A DNA stretch of 64,000 nucleotides from an uncultured Olsenella sp. (lineage in GTDB: Bacteria > Actinomycetota > Coriobacteriia > Coriobacteriales > Atopobiaceae): positions 62,001-126,000 of the forward strand of contig CAKUIF010000005.1 of assembly GCA_934660915.1 (NCBI GenBank). The letters run 5' to 3'. The notes below the pieces were generated by a model. It worked only from the letters and a program-made list of their open reading frames with translations. It ran no database searches and was not told the DNA's origin. A program made the translations under genes and the position numbers. Numbering within the stretch: the stretch's first letter is position 1; the number at the start of each line of letters is the position of its first letter. Positions 50,868 through 59,991 of the stretch are shown here, one piece after another.

Positions 50868-51215
50868 ATGTCTGGTGCTATTCCGGGAACGCTCAAGGTT
50901 TCTAACGACGTCATCGCCGACCTTGCCGGTTATGCCGCGCTCGAGTGCTACGGCGTCGTTGGCATGGCCGAGATCGACGGCCAGACCGGCGTCGTCCGCC
51001 TGCTTCCGTCCTACCGCCTGCGCAAGGGCATCGACGTCACCGCCGTCGACGGCAAGGTCAAGCTCGACCTCCACGTCATCGTCGAGCAGGGCGTCAACAT
51101 GTCCTCCGTCGTCAACAACCTGACGAGCTCCGTCCGCTTCATCCTGAAGCAGATCGCCGAGCTCGCCGACGTGGACGTCAAGATCCACATCGAGGGCCTG
51201 CGCGTCGCGCGTTAA
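50868..51215 (+). CDS. Asp23/Gls24-family envelope stress protein
   Basis: The 115-residue protein matches the Asp23/Gls24 (YloU-type) family along its length: VSNDVIADLAGYAALECYGVVGM and a C-terminal VKIHIEGLRV. Members are abundant cytoplasmic proteins, some membrane-associated, linked to envelope stress or fatty-acid handling. The placement directly before fakA is conserved across Gram-positive bacteria. GAGAGGAGA precedes the ATG at 50868; an in-frame ATG at 50823 has no site. Confidence 0.93.
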   Translation: MSGAIPGTLKVSNDVIADLAGYAALECYGVVGMAEIDGQTGVVRLLPSYRLRKGIDVTAVDGKVKLDLHVIVEQGVNMSSVVNNLTSSVRFILKQIAELADVDVKIHIEGLRVAR

Positions 51216-51260
51216 GCCGCCGCCGAGACTGACCGCTTCAACGAACCGAGGTTCCTAAAG

Positions 51261-52934
51261 ATGATCGCCAACGTCATCCGCACCTGCTTCCCCGTGGCCG
51301 CCAAGGCCCTGGCCGACAAGGCCGAGGACGTCAACAAGCTCAACGTCTTCCCCGTGCCCGACGGCGACACCGGCACGAACATGTCGCTTACCCTGGGCAC
51401 CGTGGTCAAGGAGGTCCAGGCCCTTCCCGCCGACGCCACCATGGACGAGATCGCCAAGGCCATCACCCACGGCTCCCTGATGGGCGCTCGCGGCAACTCC
51501 GGCGTCATCACCTCGCAGATCCTGCGCGGCATCGCCGAGGGCCTCTGCGAGGCGAAGAACCAGGAGGAGCCCACCCCCGCCGACATCGCGCGCGCCTGGC
51601 GCCGCGGCGTGAAGGTCGCCTTCAAGGCCGTCCGCAAGCCGGTCGAGGGCACGATCCTCACCGTCCTGCGCGACATCTCGTCCCGTGCCGACAAGCTCGA
51701 GAAGACCAAGATCACCACGACCGAGATGCTCGACGCCCTCGTGGTCGAGGCCTACGAGTCCGTGGCGCGCACCCCCGACCTGCTGCCCGTCCTCAAGGAG
51801 AACGGCGTCGTCGACTCCGGCGCCTACGGCTTCGCGACCTTCTTCGAGGCGTTCGTCAACGCCGTCGAGGGCAAGGCCGGCGAGCTGTCCGACTTCGACC
51901 CCACCGTCACTGCGGCCGACGCCAAGTCCGACGTCTCCTCCAAGGTTCAGATCGAGCTCAACAACGACTGGGAGGGCTCCGAGTTCCGCTACTGCAACGA
52001 GTTCCTCTTCCACGCCGAGAAGCCCTTCGACCCCGATGAGGCCCTCTCGCACCTCGCCACCCTCGGCGACTGCGAGCTCGTCGTCGGCTCCTACCCCGAC
52101 TACAAGGTCCACGTCCACTCCAACGAGCCGAACAAGGTCCTCGAGTACATGCTCGGCTTCGGCCAGATCTTCGAGGTCTTCATCCACAACATGGACCTCG
52201 AGGTCGCCGACCGCACCGCAAAGATCGCGGAGGACCAGAAGGCCGCTGCCGCCGAGAAGGCCCCCAAGAAGCCCCTCGGCTTCGTCGCCGTCGCCGCCGG
52301 CTCCGGCCAGGAGTCGATCCTGAAGTCCCTCGGCGTCGACGTCGTCGTCTCGGGCGGCCAGACCATGAACCCCTCCACCGCCGACATCCTGGGCGCCATC
52401 GAGGCCACCAACGCCGAGAACGTCATCGTGCTGCCCAACAACGGCAACATCCGCATGGCCTCTGAGGCCGCCGCCTCCGCGTGCGAGGACGCCCACGTGG
52501 CCGTCGTCGCGACCAAGACCGTGCTGCAGGCGTTCAGCGCCATGTTCGTCGTCGACCCGGACGCCTCCCTCGAGGACAACGCCGAGGCCATGCGCGAGGC
52601 CATCACCGAGGTCCGCGGCGGCGAGGTCACCCGCGCCGTGCGCGACTCCCAGGCCGCCGACGGCTCCCCGATCCACGACGGCGACGTCATGGGCATCCAG
52701 GACGGCTCCATCGACGTCGTGGGCGACGACGTCAAGAAGGTCACGCTCGACCTCATCGCAAAGATGCAGGACGAGGAGGAGGGCGACTCGCTCACCATCC
52801 TCGCCGGCTCTGACATGGACGACGAGGCCTTCGAGGACCTCGTCGATGCCATCGAGGAGGCCCAGCCCGACCTCGAGGTCGACGCGCACCGCGGCGAGCA
52901 GCCGCTCTACCCGGTCGTCTTCGCCATCGAGTAA
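51261..52934 (+). CDS. fakA: Fatty-acid kinase catalytic subunit FakA-like (DAK2 domain)
   Basis: The 557-residue protein begins with a DAK2-type kinase domain whose nucleotide/Mg loop reads NVFPVPDGDTGTNMSLTL. It continues with HGSLMGARGNSGVITSQILRG, and ends in the DegV-like/middle region with GGQTMNPSTADIL and VIVLPNNGNI, as in FakA/YloV. FakA phosphorylates fatty acids held by a FakB (DegV) carrier to feed acyl-phosphate into phospholipid synthesis. plsX, the other acyl-phosphate enzyme, lies 5 kb downstream. No fakB is in the window. Confidence 0.92.
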   Translation: MIANVIRTCFPVAAKALADKAEDVNKLNVFPVPDGDTGTNMSLTLGTVVKEVQALPADATMDEIAKAITHGSLMGARGNSGVITSQILRGIAEGLCEAKNQEEPTPADIARAWRRGVKVAFKAVRKPVEGTILTVLRDISSRADKLEKTKITTTEMLDALVVEAYESVARTPDLLPVLKENGVVDSGAYGFATFFEAFVNAVEGKAGELSDFDPTVTAADAKSDVSSKVQIELNNDWEGSEFRYCNEFLFHAEKPFDPDEALSHLATLGDCELVVGSYPDYKVHVHSNEPNKVLEYMLGFGQIFEVFIHNMDLEVADRTAKIAEDQKAAAAEKAPKKPLGFVAVAAGSGQESILKSLGVDVVVSGGQTMNPSTADILGAIEATNAENVIVLPNNGNIRMASEAAASACEDAHVAVVATKTVLQAFSAMFVVDPDASLEDNAEAMREAITEVRGGEVTRAVRDSQAADGSPIHDGDVMGIQDGSIDVVGDDVKKVTLDLIAKMQDEEEGDSLTILAGSDMDDEAFEDLVDAIEEAQPDLEVDAHRGEQPLYPVVFAIE

Positions 52935-52952
52935 GTCCGGAGCCATCTGCCC

Positions 52953-55112
52953 GTGCCCGGACGCCCCAGCATAGCTATAGCCTCGGAGAGGGTGCAGCGT
53001 ACCTGCGCCCTCTCCGATTCCGTTGAGCGCCTGCGCTACGTCAAGGGCGCGCGAGCCGACGCGCTGCGGCGGCTCGGAATCCTGCGCGTGCGCGACCTTC
53101 TTGCCCATGTGCCGCGCCGCTACCTCGATTTCTCGCGCGTGACCAAGATCGCCTTCGCCGACGTGGGCTCCGAGGTCACCGTCCTCGGCACCGTGGACAA
53201 GGTCGAGCTCAAGTTCCCGCGCCCGCGCATGCAGATCGTCAACCTCATGGTCGTCGACGAGACGGGCGTCATCGAGGCCACCTTCTTTAAGCAGCCCTGG
53301 ATCGCCGAGCAGGTGCACAAGGGAGACGTGGTCGCGCTCTCGGGCAAGGTCACGTTCGGCTACGGGTTCAAGCAGATGAAGGCGCCCTTCCACGAGGTCG
53401 TTGGCGCCTCAGGAGACGCCGGCTACGCCCGCGTGCTGCCTGTCCACGGCGTCACCGAGGGGCTCTCGGCCCCGTGGATGCGACGCATCGTGAGCGCCGC
53501 CCTGGCCGACGTGGGCGACGTCTGCGACTTCCTGCCCGCGTCGCTTGTGGCCTGCCGCGGCCTCATGACGCTCGGCCGGGCCCTTCGCGAGGTTCACTTC
53601 CCGAGCTCGACTCCCGCAGCCGAGCGGGCGCGCAGGCGACTCGCCTACGACGAGCTGCTTTGCCTTCAGCTCGCGCTGCTCTGTCGCCAGCAGGTCGAGC
53701 TCTCGGGGGTTCGCCCCTTCGAGCACGATGTGGTGGGGCCGCGCATGGATGCCCTTCTTTCCGCGTTGCCCTTCGAGCTCTCGGGCGAGCAGCGCGCCGC
53801 CGCCGACCAGATCCTCGCCGACATGGCCGCCCCCCGCGTCATGAACCGCCTGCTTCTGGGCGACGTGGGCACGGGCAAGACCGCCGTGGCGGCGCTCGCC
53901 CTTGCCGCCTGCGCCGATACGGGCACGCAGGCCGCGATGATGGCCCCGACCTCGGTCCTCGCGCGACAGTACGCCGAGAAGCTCGGTCCCATCCTCGACG
54001 CCGCGGGCATCTCGTGGCGGCTCGTCACGGGGGCCACGCGCGGCCCCGAGCGCGAGGAGGCGTGCTCCGCGTGCGCCTCGGGCGCCGCCTGCGTGCTCTT
54101 TGGCACGACGGCGCTTCTTTCCGATAAGCTCACGTTCAGGTGCTTATCGCTCGTGGTCATCGACGAGCAGCACCGCTTCGGCGTGGGACAGCGCGCGGCG
54201 CTGCGCGCGAAGGGGCCGGGCGCCGACCTGCTCGCCATGTCGGCCACGCCCATCCCGCGCACGCTCGCGCTCTCGGTCTACGGCGACGTCGACCTCTCGC
54301 GCATCGCCCGCCGCCCGAAGGCGGGCGCGGGCGTGACCACCAAGGTCGTGACGCCCGACAACCTCGACCTCGCGTGGGGCGCCGTCCGCGACGCGCTCGC
54401 GGCGGGGCAGCAGGCCTACGTCATCTGCCCGCTCGTCGACGACGCCGACGACGGCGCCGGGCTCGAGGACGTCCCCGAGTCGCTCACCTCCGCGTCCCCG
54501 AAGCTGCGCTCCGCCGTCTCCACGGCCGCGTGGCTGCGCGAGAGCGTGCTTCCCGGCGCAGAGATCGACCTTCTTACCGGCCGCATGCGCCCCGACGAGA
54601 AGGACGCGGCGATGGAGCGCTTCCGCTCCGGCGCCACGCAGGTGCTCGTGGCGACCACCGTGGTCGAGGTGGGCGTCGACGTGCCCAACGCCTGCGCCAT
54701 GGTCGTCCTCGACGCCGACCGCTTCGGCTTGGCGACGCTTCACCAGCTGCGCGGCCGCGTCGGCCGAGGCGACGTCGCCGGCACGTGCTACCTTAGCTGC
54801 GCGGCGCGCCAGGGAACGCCCGCCCGCAAGCGCCTGTCGGCGCTCGAGAAGACCTCGGACGGCCTTGCGCTGGCGGAGCTCGACCTCAAGCTGCGCCATG
54901 AGGGAGAAGTGCTGGGCTATAGGCAGTCCGGCGGCGTCACGCTGCGCGTCTGCGATCTGGAGACGGACGGCCAGATCGTGGAGTGGGCCCACGAGGACGC
55001 CCGCCGCCTGAGCGGGGAGGACCCCTCGCTCGCACAACCCGTCCACCGTCTGCTCGCGACCGAGGTGCGCGAGCGCTTTGAGGCATACTTCGAGGAGCTG
55101 GAGCGTTCATGA
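52953..55112 (+). CDS. recG: ATP-dependent DNA helicase RecG
   Basis: The 719-residue helicase has the N-terminal wedge/OB domain (LLAHVPRRYLDFSRVTKIAF), helicase motif I GDVGTGKTAVAAL, motif II DEQH in LVVIDEQHRFGVGQR, motif III MSATPIPRTLAL, and the C-terminal motifs ATTVVEVGVDVPNA and QLRGRVGRG. RecG remodels stalled forks and Holliday junctions. The GTG at 52953 has GGAG ten bases upstream. The length is close to the usual 690-780. Its stop overlaps the rsmD start (ATGA). Confidence 0.95.
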   Translation: MPGRPSIAIASERVQRTCALSDSVERLRYVKGARADALRRLGILRVRDLLAHVPRRYLDFSRVTKIAFADVGSEVTVLGTVDKVELKFPRPRMQIVNLMVVDETGVIEATFFKQPWIAEQVHKGDVVALSGKVTFGYGFKQMKAPFHEVVGASGDAGYARVLPVHGVTEGLSAPWMRRIVSAALADVGDVCDFLPASLVACRGLMTLGRALREVHFPSSTPAAERARRRLAYDELLCLQLALLCRQQVELSGVRPFEHDVVGPRMDALLSALPFELSGEQRAAADQILADMAAPRVMNRLLLGDVGTGKTAVAALALAACADTGTQAAMMAPTSVLARQYAEKLGPILDAAGISWRLVTGATRGPEREEACSACASGAACVLFGTTALLSDKLTFRCLSLVVIDEQHRFGVGQRAALRAKGPGADLLAMSATPIPRTLALSVYGDVDLSRIARRPKAGAGVTTKVVTPDNLDLAWGAVRDALAAGQQAYVICPLVDDADDGAGLEDVPESLTSASPKLRSAVSTAAWLRESVLPGAEIDLLTGRMRPDEKDAAMERFRSGATQVLVATTVVEVGVDVPNACAMVVLDADRFGLATLHQLRGRVGRGDVAGTCYLSCAARQGTPARKRLSALEKTSDGLALAELDLKLRHEGEVLGYRQSGGVTLRVCDLETDGQIVEWAHEDARRLSGEDPSLAQPVHRLLATEVRERFEAYFEELERS

Positions 55113-55705
55113 GGATAGTCGGCGGCAAATGGAGGGGGCTTTCCGTCGAGGCCCCGGAGGGGCGCGGCACCACGCGCCCGACGACCGACAGAAACCGCGA
55201 GCGGTTCGCGTCGATGATCCTGTCGGCGGCCGGGCTCGACCTTTCGGGCGTCGAGGTGCTCGACGCCTTCGCCGGGTCGGGCGCCATGGGCTTCGAGCTC
55301 GTGAGCCGCGGCGCGTCGCGCGCCGTCTTCGTGGACCTCGACCGTCGCGCCGTCGCGCGCATCCGCCGCACGGCGGAGCGGTCGCTTCACGCGGACGCCT
55401 CCGAGTGGCGGGCGCTCGCCGGCGACGCCTGCGCGCTGGCCGAGCAGGGGAGGATTCCCGGCGGCCCCTTCGGCGTCGTCTTCCTCGACCCGCCTTATGC
55501 GGTCGAGGCGCCGCGCGTGGCCGCGCTCGTGGCGGCGCTTGCCGACCGCGGCCAGCTCGAGCAGGGCGCCGTCGTCGTCTATGAGCACGCGAGCGGGAGC
55601 GCCGGCATAGACGGCGCGGGCCTGCCGCTTTCCAAGTCAAAGAGCCAGGGCGCGACGACCGTGGACCTCATGATCGCCGACCCGGAAGGGATTCGTAACC
55701 GATGA
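55109..55705 (+). CDS. rsmD: 16S rRNA (guanine966-N2)-methyltransferase
   Basis: The 198-residue enzyme has MRIVGGKWRGLSV at the N-terminus, the TRPTTDRNRERFASMIL segment, the SAM-binding motif VLDAFAGSGAMGFELVSRGA and the catalytic FLDPPY (DPPY) motif, all diagnostic of RsmD. It overlaps recG by four bases and coaD by four bases, so the three are a tight operon in the order seen in many Gram-positive genomes. Confidence 0.95.
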   Translation: MRIVGGKWRGLSVEAPEGRGTTRPTTDRNRERFASMILSAAGLDLSGVEVLDAFAGSGAMGFELVSRGASRAVFVDLDRRAVARIRRTAERSLHADASEWRALAGDACALAEQGRIPGGPFGVVFLDPPYAVEAPRVAALVAALADRGQLEQGAVVVYEHASGSAGIDGAGLPLSKSKSQGATTVDLMIADPEGIRNR

Positions 55706-56229
55706 TTGCAAACGAACCGCAGGTCATGCACGTGGTCGTTCCGGGCACCTTCGATCCGGTCACACTGGGGCACGTCGACGTCATCTTGAGGGCTCGGCGG
55801 CTCTTCCCGCGCGTGACCGTCGCCGTCGCCGCCTCCGCGAACAAGCGGGGGAGCGGGCCGACCTTCTCGCTTCCCGAACGCGTCGATATGATCTCGGAGG
55901 CGCTCTCGGCCGAGGGCATCCACGACGTGGCGGTCAAGCCCTTCTCGGGGCTTCTTGTCGACTTCTGCCACGAGGAGGGGGCGGGCGCCGTGGTCAAGGG
56001 TCTGCGGGCCATGACCGACTTCGAGTACGAGCTGCAGCAGGCCGACCTCAACTGCCACCTGTCGCCCGACATCGAGAGCGTCTTCGTCATGTCCAACCCC
56101 AAGTACGGGTACGTGAGCTCCTCCATCGTGCGCGAGATCGCCTCCATGGGGTCTTCCGTGGAGACCTTGGTTCCCCGAAACGTTAATGAACGATTGAGGG
56201 AGCGATTCGGCCAGGGGGCACAGAAGTAA
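55702..56229 (+). CDS. coaD: Phosphopantetheine adenylyltransferase
   Basis: The 175-residue protein has VVPGTFDPVTLGHVDVILRA with the T/HxGH nucleotidyl-transfer motif, KGLRAMTDFEYELQQADLN and the YGYVSSSIVREIA segment of CoaD. It transfers AMP from ATP to 4'-phosphopantetheine, the penultimate step of CoA synthesis. It overlaps rsmD by four bases. Confidence 0.96.
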   Translation: MIANEPQVMHVVVPGTFDPVTLGHVDVILRARRLFPRVTVAVAASANKRGSGPTFSLPERVDMISEALSAEGIHDVAVKPFSGLLVDFCHEEGAGAVVKGLRAMTDFEYELQQADLNCHLSPDIESVFVMSNPKYGYVSSSIVREIASMGSSVETLVPRNVNERLRERFGQGAQK

Positions 56230-56329
56230 TCAAGCGCCGGATTATCTGGTAACATAAGTCAGTTATCAAACCACGTGATGTGCCGCGAACCAGCAAGAAA
56301 CGCGCGCCCATCTGCGAAAGGAGTCCTGG

Positions 56330-56827
56330 ATGCAGCCGGGAGAGGAAATCGAGAGCCTGGTCGACGAGCTCGAGCAGATCGTGAGCGAGGCCAAGTCGCC
56401 CTTAACCGGCGGCGGCCAGAAAAAGATCGTCGACGCCCAGGACGTCTACGAGATCCTGGACGAGATTCGCCGCGTGTTCCCGCAGGAGTTCACCGACGCG
56501 CGTCGCATCGTCAAGGAGGAGCAGGAGACGCTCGACCGCGCCCAGCAGCAGGCTAGCGCCATCATCGCCGACGCCCAACAGCAGGCGATGATTCTCGCCG
56601 GCGACCAGGAGGTCGTCCGCTTGGCCCAGCAACAGGCCGACGCCATCCGCGACCAGGCCTCGCAGTATGAGCGCGACACCCGCTACAACGCCGAGGAGTA
56701 CGCCGACACCGTGCTTGCGCACCTCGAGGAGAACCTCAAGAGCCTCACCGGCTCCGTCACCCGCGTGCGCCAGACCCTCGACGAGAACTCCGGCCCGCGC
56801 AACACGACCAACAACGTGCCCTGGTAA
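56330..56827 (+). CDS. Coiled-coil protein, DivIVA/ATP-synthase-b-like
   Basis: The 165-residue protein is mostly helical. Residues about 60-140 form a Gln/Ala-rich coiled coil (TLDRAQQQASAIIADAQQQA, EYADTVLAHLEENLKSL). The N-terminal third (IVDAQDVYEILDEIRRVFP) is compact and the C-terminus is Asn/Thr-rich. It resembles small actinobacterial DivIVA-like or ATPase-like coiled-coil proteins found between coaD and DUF177; the function is not established. There is no membrane segment. GAAAGGAG precedes the ATG. Confidence 0.8.
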   Translation: MQPGEEIESLVDELEQIVSEAKSPLTGGGQKKIVDAQDVYEILDEIRRVFPQEFTDARRIVKEEQETLDRAQQQASAIIADAQQQAMILAGDQEVVRLAQQQADAIRDQASQYERDTRYNAEEYADTVLAHLEENLKSLTGSVTRVRQTLDENSGPRNTTNNVPW

Positions 56828-56841
56828 GGGGTCCTCATCGC

Positions 56842-57405
56842 ATGAATCCCGTTATCTTTGCGCTCGATGAGCGCCTCGGCAATCCTGGCGACACCCTTTC
56901 GCTCGCCGGGCACCTCGATGAGTCGGGCTATGAGCTCGGCGAGCACGAGTTCGAGCTGCCCGAAGGAATCGACTACGACCTCGCCCTCACCAACGCGGGC
57001 GAGGGCATCCTCGTCACGGGCATGATTCGCTGCCACGTAAAGGGCGCCTGCGACCGCTGCCTCGAGGACGCCGAGTTCGACATCGCGGGCGAGGTCGACG
57101 AGTACTACCTCTTTGAGGAGCCGGACAAGCCCGAGGACGACGACTCTGACGACGAGCTCGACTTCGCGCTCGTCCTTCCCGACGAGACGATCGACCTCGC
57201 GGAGGCGCTCTCGACGTCGCTCATCATGGAGACGCCGTTCGTGGTCCTGTGCAAGCCCGACTGCAAGGGGCTGTGCCCGGTCTGTGGCGCCAACCTCAAC
57301 GAGGAGGACTGCGGCCACGCCGCCCAGATTGAGGAGTCCCGCCGCCCGGCGAGCCCCTTCGCGGCGCTCGCCGACCTCAAGCTCGACGAGGAGGATGGGA
57401 AGTAG
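56842..57405 (+). CDS. DUF177 (YceD-like) protein
   Basis: The 187-residue protein has the DUF177 pattern: IRCHVKGACDRCLEDAEFDI with paired cysteines, a very acidic loop (DKPEDDDSDDELDF), EALSTSLIMETPFVVLCKPD, and the C-terminal CKGLCPVCGANLNEEDC cluster. YceD-type proteins almost always precede rpmF and are implicated in 23S rRNA or ribosome maturation. It begins 14 bases after the coiled-coil gene and 150 bases before rpmF. Confidence 0.93.
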   Translation: MNPVIFALDERLGNPGDTLSLAGHLDESGYELGEHEFELPEGIDYDLALTNAGEGILVTGMIRCHVKGACDRCLEDAEFDIAGEVDEYYLFEEPDKPEDDDSDDELDFALVLPDETIDLAEALSTSLIMETPFVVLCKPDCKGLCPVCGANLNEEDCGHAAQIEESRRPASPFAALADLKLDEEDGK

Positions 57406-57462
57406 GCGTGTCCTTCTTCTCGTGAAGAATTACTGTATAGTGCCAAAGGCGCTGGAACGTGC

Positions 57463-57528
57463 TATAGTTACCAACGCATGATTTTTGGCGATAGGCCGTC
57501 ATCTGCGCGCGGAAGCGCCCCGATGACG
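57463..57528 (+). promoter_or_regulatory. Extended minus-10 promoter and leader hairpin of rpmF
   Basis: TGCTATAGT gives an extended minus-10 (TATAGT, 57463-57468); another TATAGT lies 29 bases upstream. CGTCATC (57497-57503) pairs with GATGACG (57522-57528), with an inner GCGC/GCGC helix, to give a leader hairpin before the start. Confidence 0.5.
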
Positions 57529-57555
57529 TTGGAAGAGAAGTCTGAGAGGTTCATC

Positions 57556-57735
57556 ATGGCAGTACCCAAGCAAAAGAAGGGCCGCGGCGCCACCCACTCC
57601 CGTCGTTCGGCGAACAGCAAGCTCACCGCTGCTCCGCGCTCCGTGTGCCCGCAGTGCGGCGCTCCGAAGCTCCCGCACCACGTGTGCCCGAACTGCGGCT
57701 ATTACAAGGACCGCGAGGTCGTCGTCACCGAGTAG
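57556..57735 (+). CDS. rpmF: 50S ribosomal protein L32
   Basis: The 59-residue L32 starts MAVPKQKKGRGATHSRRSAN and has the zinc ribbon CPQC (31-34) and CPNC (44-47), the Cys4 version. The ATG at 57556 gives the conserved N-terminus; a longer in-frame start at 57478 runs through the leader hairpin. A strong terminator follows. Confidence 0.97.
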   Translation: MAVPKQKKGRGATHSRRSANSKLTAAPRSVCPQCGAPKLPHHVCPNCGYYKDREVVVTE

Positions 57736-57767
57736 CCTTGAGCCTCGAGCGATAGTTGCACCTTCTA

Positions 57768-57799
57768 GGGAGGTCGCCACAAGGCGGCCTCCCTTTTTT
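57768..57799 (+). terminator. Terminator of rpmF
   Basis: GGGAGGTCGCC (57768-57778) pairs with GGCGGCCTCCC (57783-57793) with one wobble and a 4-base loop, followed by six T. Confidence 0.92.
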
Positions 57800-57857
57800 A
57801 GCGTCGCACGTGGGTTGGAGTTCACGGACCTTCTCCAACCCGACCGACTTGGTGCCG

Positions 57858-57863
57858 TATACT
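57858..57863 (+). promoter_or_regulatory. Minus-10 box of the plsX operon
   Basis: TATACT lies 38 bases before the plsX start. The minus-35 region is not clear. Confidence 0.4.
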
Positions 57864-57900
57864 TATAAGGTTGAATCGTTGAGCCTCGTAGGAGGATTGC

Positions 57901-58884
57901 ATGGTAACTATTTGCGTTGACGTCATGGGTTCCGACAAGGACCCCTCCGAGCTTCTTGATGGCGTCGCCGCGGCGCTCGCCGCCGACCCCGACCTCAAGG
58001 TCCTCGTCGCCGGCGCCCCGGACGTCGTCGAGCCCTTCTGCGAGAAGAACGACCGGGCGGAGGCGCTGCCGTGCTCCGAGGTCATCACCATGTCCGAGCA
58101 CCCCGCCAACGCCGTGCGCCAAAAGAAGGACGCGAGCATCGTGCGCGCCGCCTCCGCGGTCCGCGCGGGCGAGGCCGACGGCCTCTTTTCCGCCGGGTCC
58201 ACGGGCGCCGTGCTCACCGCCGCCACCTTCGGCGTCGGCCGCATCAAGGGCATCAAGCGCCCCGCGCTCTGCCTGCCCCTGCCCGGCCTCGGCGACCACA
58301 AGACGGTTTTCCTCGACATGGGCGCCAACGCCGACGTCAAGCCTGAGGTCATGGTCCAGTTCGCAAAGATGGGACGCGCCTACGCCGCCGTCGCCCTGGG
58401 CGTCGAGGACGCGCGCGTAGGCCTTCTGAGCAACGGCTCCGAGGAGACCAAGGGTTCGTCGATGGCGCTCGCCTACCACGAGGCACTCGCCGCGGGCGAT
58501 TGCGGGTTTGCGGGCAACGCCGAGGGCACCGACATCCTCGGAGATTCTTTCGACGTCATCGTCGCCGACGGCTTCTCGGGCAACATCGCCACCAAGTCCA
58601 TCGAGGGGACCGGCAAGTTCGTCCTTGCCCGCCTCAAGGCGGCGATGGGCCAGTCCCTTCTGAGCAAGATCGGCCTCGCCCTGCTCAAGGGCACGCTCAA
58701 GGCGATGAGCGCCGAGCTCTCGGGCGACGAGTACGGCGGCGCCATCCTGCTGGGCCTCAAGGCCCCGGTGGTCAAGGGCCATGGCTCGACCTCGGCGCGC
58801 GCCGTCTGCCAGGGCACCTTGACCGCCGCCAAGGCCGTCCGCGGCGATCTGTGCGGCCGCATCGCCCGCGCCTGCGAGGCGTGA
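57901..58884 (+). CDS. plsX: Phosphate acyltransferase PlsX
   Basis: The 327-residue protein has the PlsX landmarks ICVDVMGSDKDPSELLDG, DGLFSAGSTGAVLTAATF, FLDMGANADVKPEVMVQFA and VGLLSNGSEETKGS. PlsX makes acyl-phosphate from acyl-ACP for PlsY. The start follows TAGGAGG. The gene leads the plsX-acpP-rnc-smc-ftsY run. Confidence 0.95.
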   Translation: MVTICVDVMGSDKDPSELLDGVAAALAADPDLKVLVAGAPDVVEPFCEKNDRAEALPCSEVITMSEHPANAVRQKKDASIVRAASAVRAGEADGLFSAGSTGAVLTAATFGVGRIKGIKRPALCLPLPGLGDHKTVFLDMGANADVKPEVMVQFAKMGRAYAAVALGVEDARVGLLSNGSEETKGSSMALAYHEALAAGDCGFAGNAEGTDILGDSFDVIVADGFSGNIATKSIEGTGKFVLARLKAAMGQSLLSKIGLALLKGTLKAMSAELSGDEYGGAILLGLKAPVVKGHGSTSARAVCQGTLTAAKAVRGDLCGRIARACEA

Positions 58885-58893
58885 TCTAAAGGG

Positions 58894-58899
58894 TAGAAT
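58894..58899 (+). promoter_or_regulatory. Minus-10-like box before acpP
   Basis: TAGAAT lies 69 bases before the acpP start, in the 83-bp gap after plsX. It may give acpP extra transcription. Confidence 0.35.
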
Positions 58900-58967
58900 C
58901 AAGGGCACGCGCAGAAGCTGCCCGCCAGACACCGACCCGGGGCTTTCCCCCGGATAAAGGAGAGACC

Positions 58968-59204
58968 ATGAACCGCCAGGAGATTCTCGAGAAGGTCGTC
59001 GAGCTCGTCAACGACACCCTCGACATCGACGACGTCGAGCTCAACGAGGACACCAACCTCAAGGACCTCGGTGCCGACTCCTTCGACCTCCTCGAGCTCG
59101 TGACCGCCCTCGAGGACGAGTTCGAGCTCACCATGGACGACGACGACGTCGAGAAGATCGCCACCGTCGGCCAGGTCGTCGACGCCATCGAGAACGCCCA
59201 GTAG
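58968..59204 (+). CDS. acpP: Acyl carrier protein
   Basis: The 78-residue acidic protein carries the 4'-phosphopantetheine attachment Ser in LGADSFDLLELV. The usual DSLD reads DSFD here, a mild variant. It shuttles acyl chains in type II fatty-acid synthesis. AAGGAGAG precedes the ATG. Confidence 0.95.
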   Translation: MNRQEILEKVVELVNDTLDIDDVELNEDTNLKDLGADSFDLLELVTALEDEFELTMDDDDVEKIATVGQVVDAIENAQ

Positions 59205-59223
59205 GCGCACGGGGGCGTAGCTT

Positions 59224-59952
59224 TTGAAGATGCACAAGCGCGTGGCCGCCGCCGAGGCGATCTGCGGCCATGAGTTCTCGGACAAGACACTTCTCGAGCG
59301 GGCGCTCACGCACCCCTCCGCCGTTGAGGGCGCCCGCACGAAGCTCTCCTACGAGCGCCTGGAGTTCCTGGGCGACTCGGTGCTCGGCGCCATCGTGGCG
59401 ACCGATATCTATGAGCGTTACCCGGCCATGAACGAGGGCGAGCTCTCGCAGCTCAAGATCGCGCTCGTCTCGGGCAATATGCTCTCCATGATCGCCGAGG
59501 GCCTCGGCGTGGGCCCCCTCATCGTCATGGGCGAGTCCGAGAAGGGCACGAACGCCCGCGGCATGCACTCGGCGCTCGAGAACGTCTACGAGTCGATCGT
59601 GGGCGCCCTCTACCTCGACGCCGGCTATGAGGTCACCCACGAGTTCGTTCAGCGCACGTTGGGCCCGCACGTCTCGACCGACCTCGCAAAGAAGCCCATC
59701 AGCGCCAAGTCGCGCCTGCAGGAGGTCACCCAGCGCGACATGCGTTGCGGTCCCGAGTACAAGCTCATAGCCGAGGAGGGCCCTGCACACACGCCCACGT
59801 TCACCTCCGTCGCCATGGTCGAGGGCCGCAGGATCGGCCGCGGCCAGGGCCACTCGAAGAAGTCCTCAGAGAGCGCCGCCGCCGCCGACGCGCTCGTCAA
59901 CCTCGGCTACGCCAAGGAAGGCGAGTTCGACCACGAGGGCTTCACCAACTAA
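59224..59952 (+). CDS. rnc: Ribonuclease III
   Basis: The 242-residue enzyme has the catalytic motif YERLEFLGDSVLGAIVATDI, the second acidic site in NVYESIVGALYLDAG and a C-terminal double-stranded RNA-binding domain (SRLQEVTQ to ESAAAADALVNLG). The TTG at 59224 is used with an ATG two codons later as alternative. RNase III processes rRNA precursors and structured RNAs; the large hairpins of this window would be natural substrates (inference). Confidence 0.95.
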   Translation: MKMHKRVAAAEAICGHEFSDKTLLERALTHPSAVEGARTKLSYERLEFLGDSVLGAIVATDIYERYPAMNEGELSQLKIALVSGNMLSMIAEGLGVGPLIVMGESEKGTNARGMHSALENVYESIVGALYLDAGYEVTHEFVQRTLGPHVSTDLAKKPISAKSRLQEVTQRDMRCGPEYKLIAEEGPAHTPTFTSVAMVEGRRIGRGQGHSKKSSESAAAADALVNLGYAKEGEFDHEGFTN

Positions 59953-59991
59953 CAGCACCCCCGCGCTCACGCACCCGAAAGGCACACTCGC

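Noticed and set aside
58968..59204. Non-functional acyl carrier protein because DSL reads DSF
   Set aside because: The attachment serine and surrounding acidic helix are intact; the following residue tolerates change.
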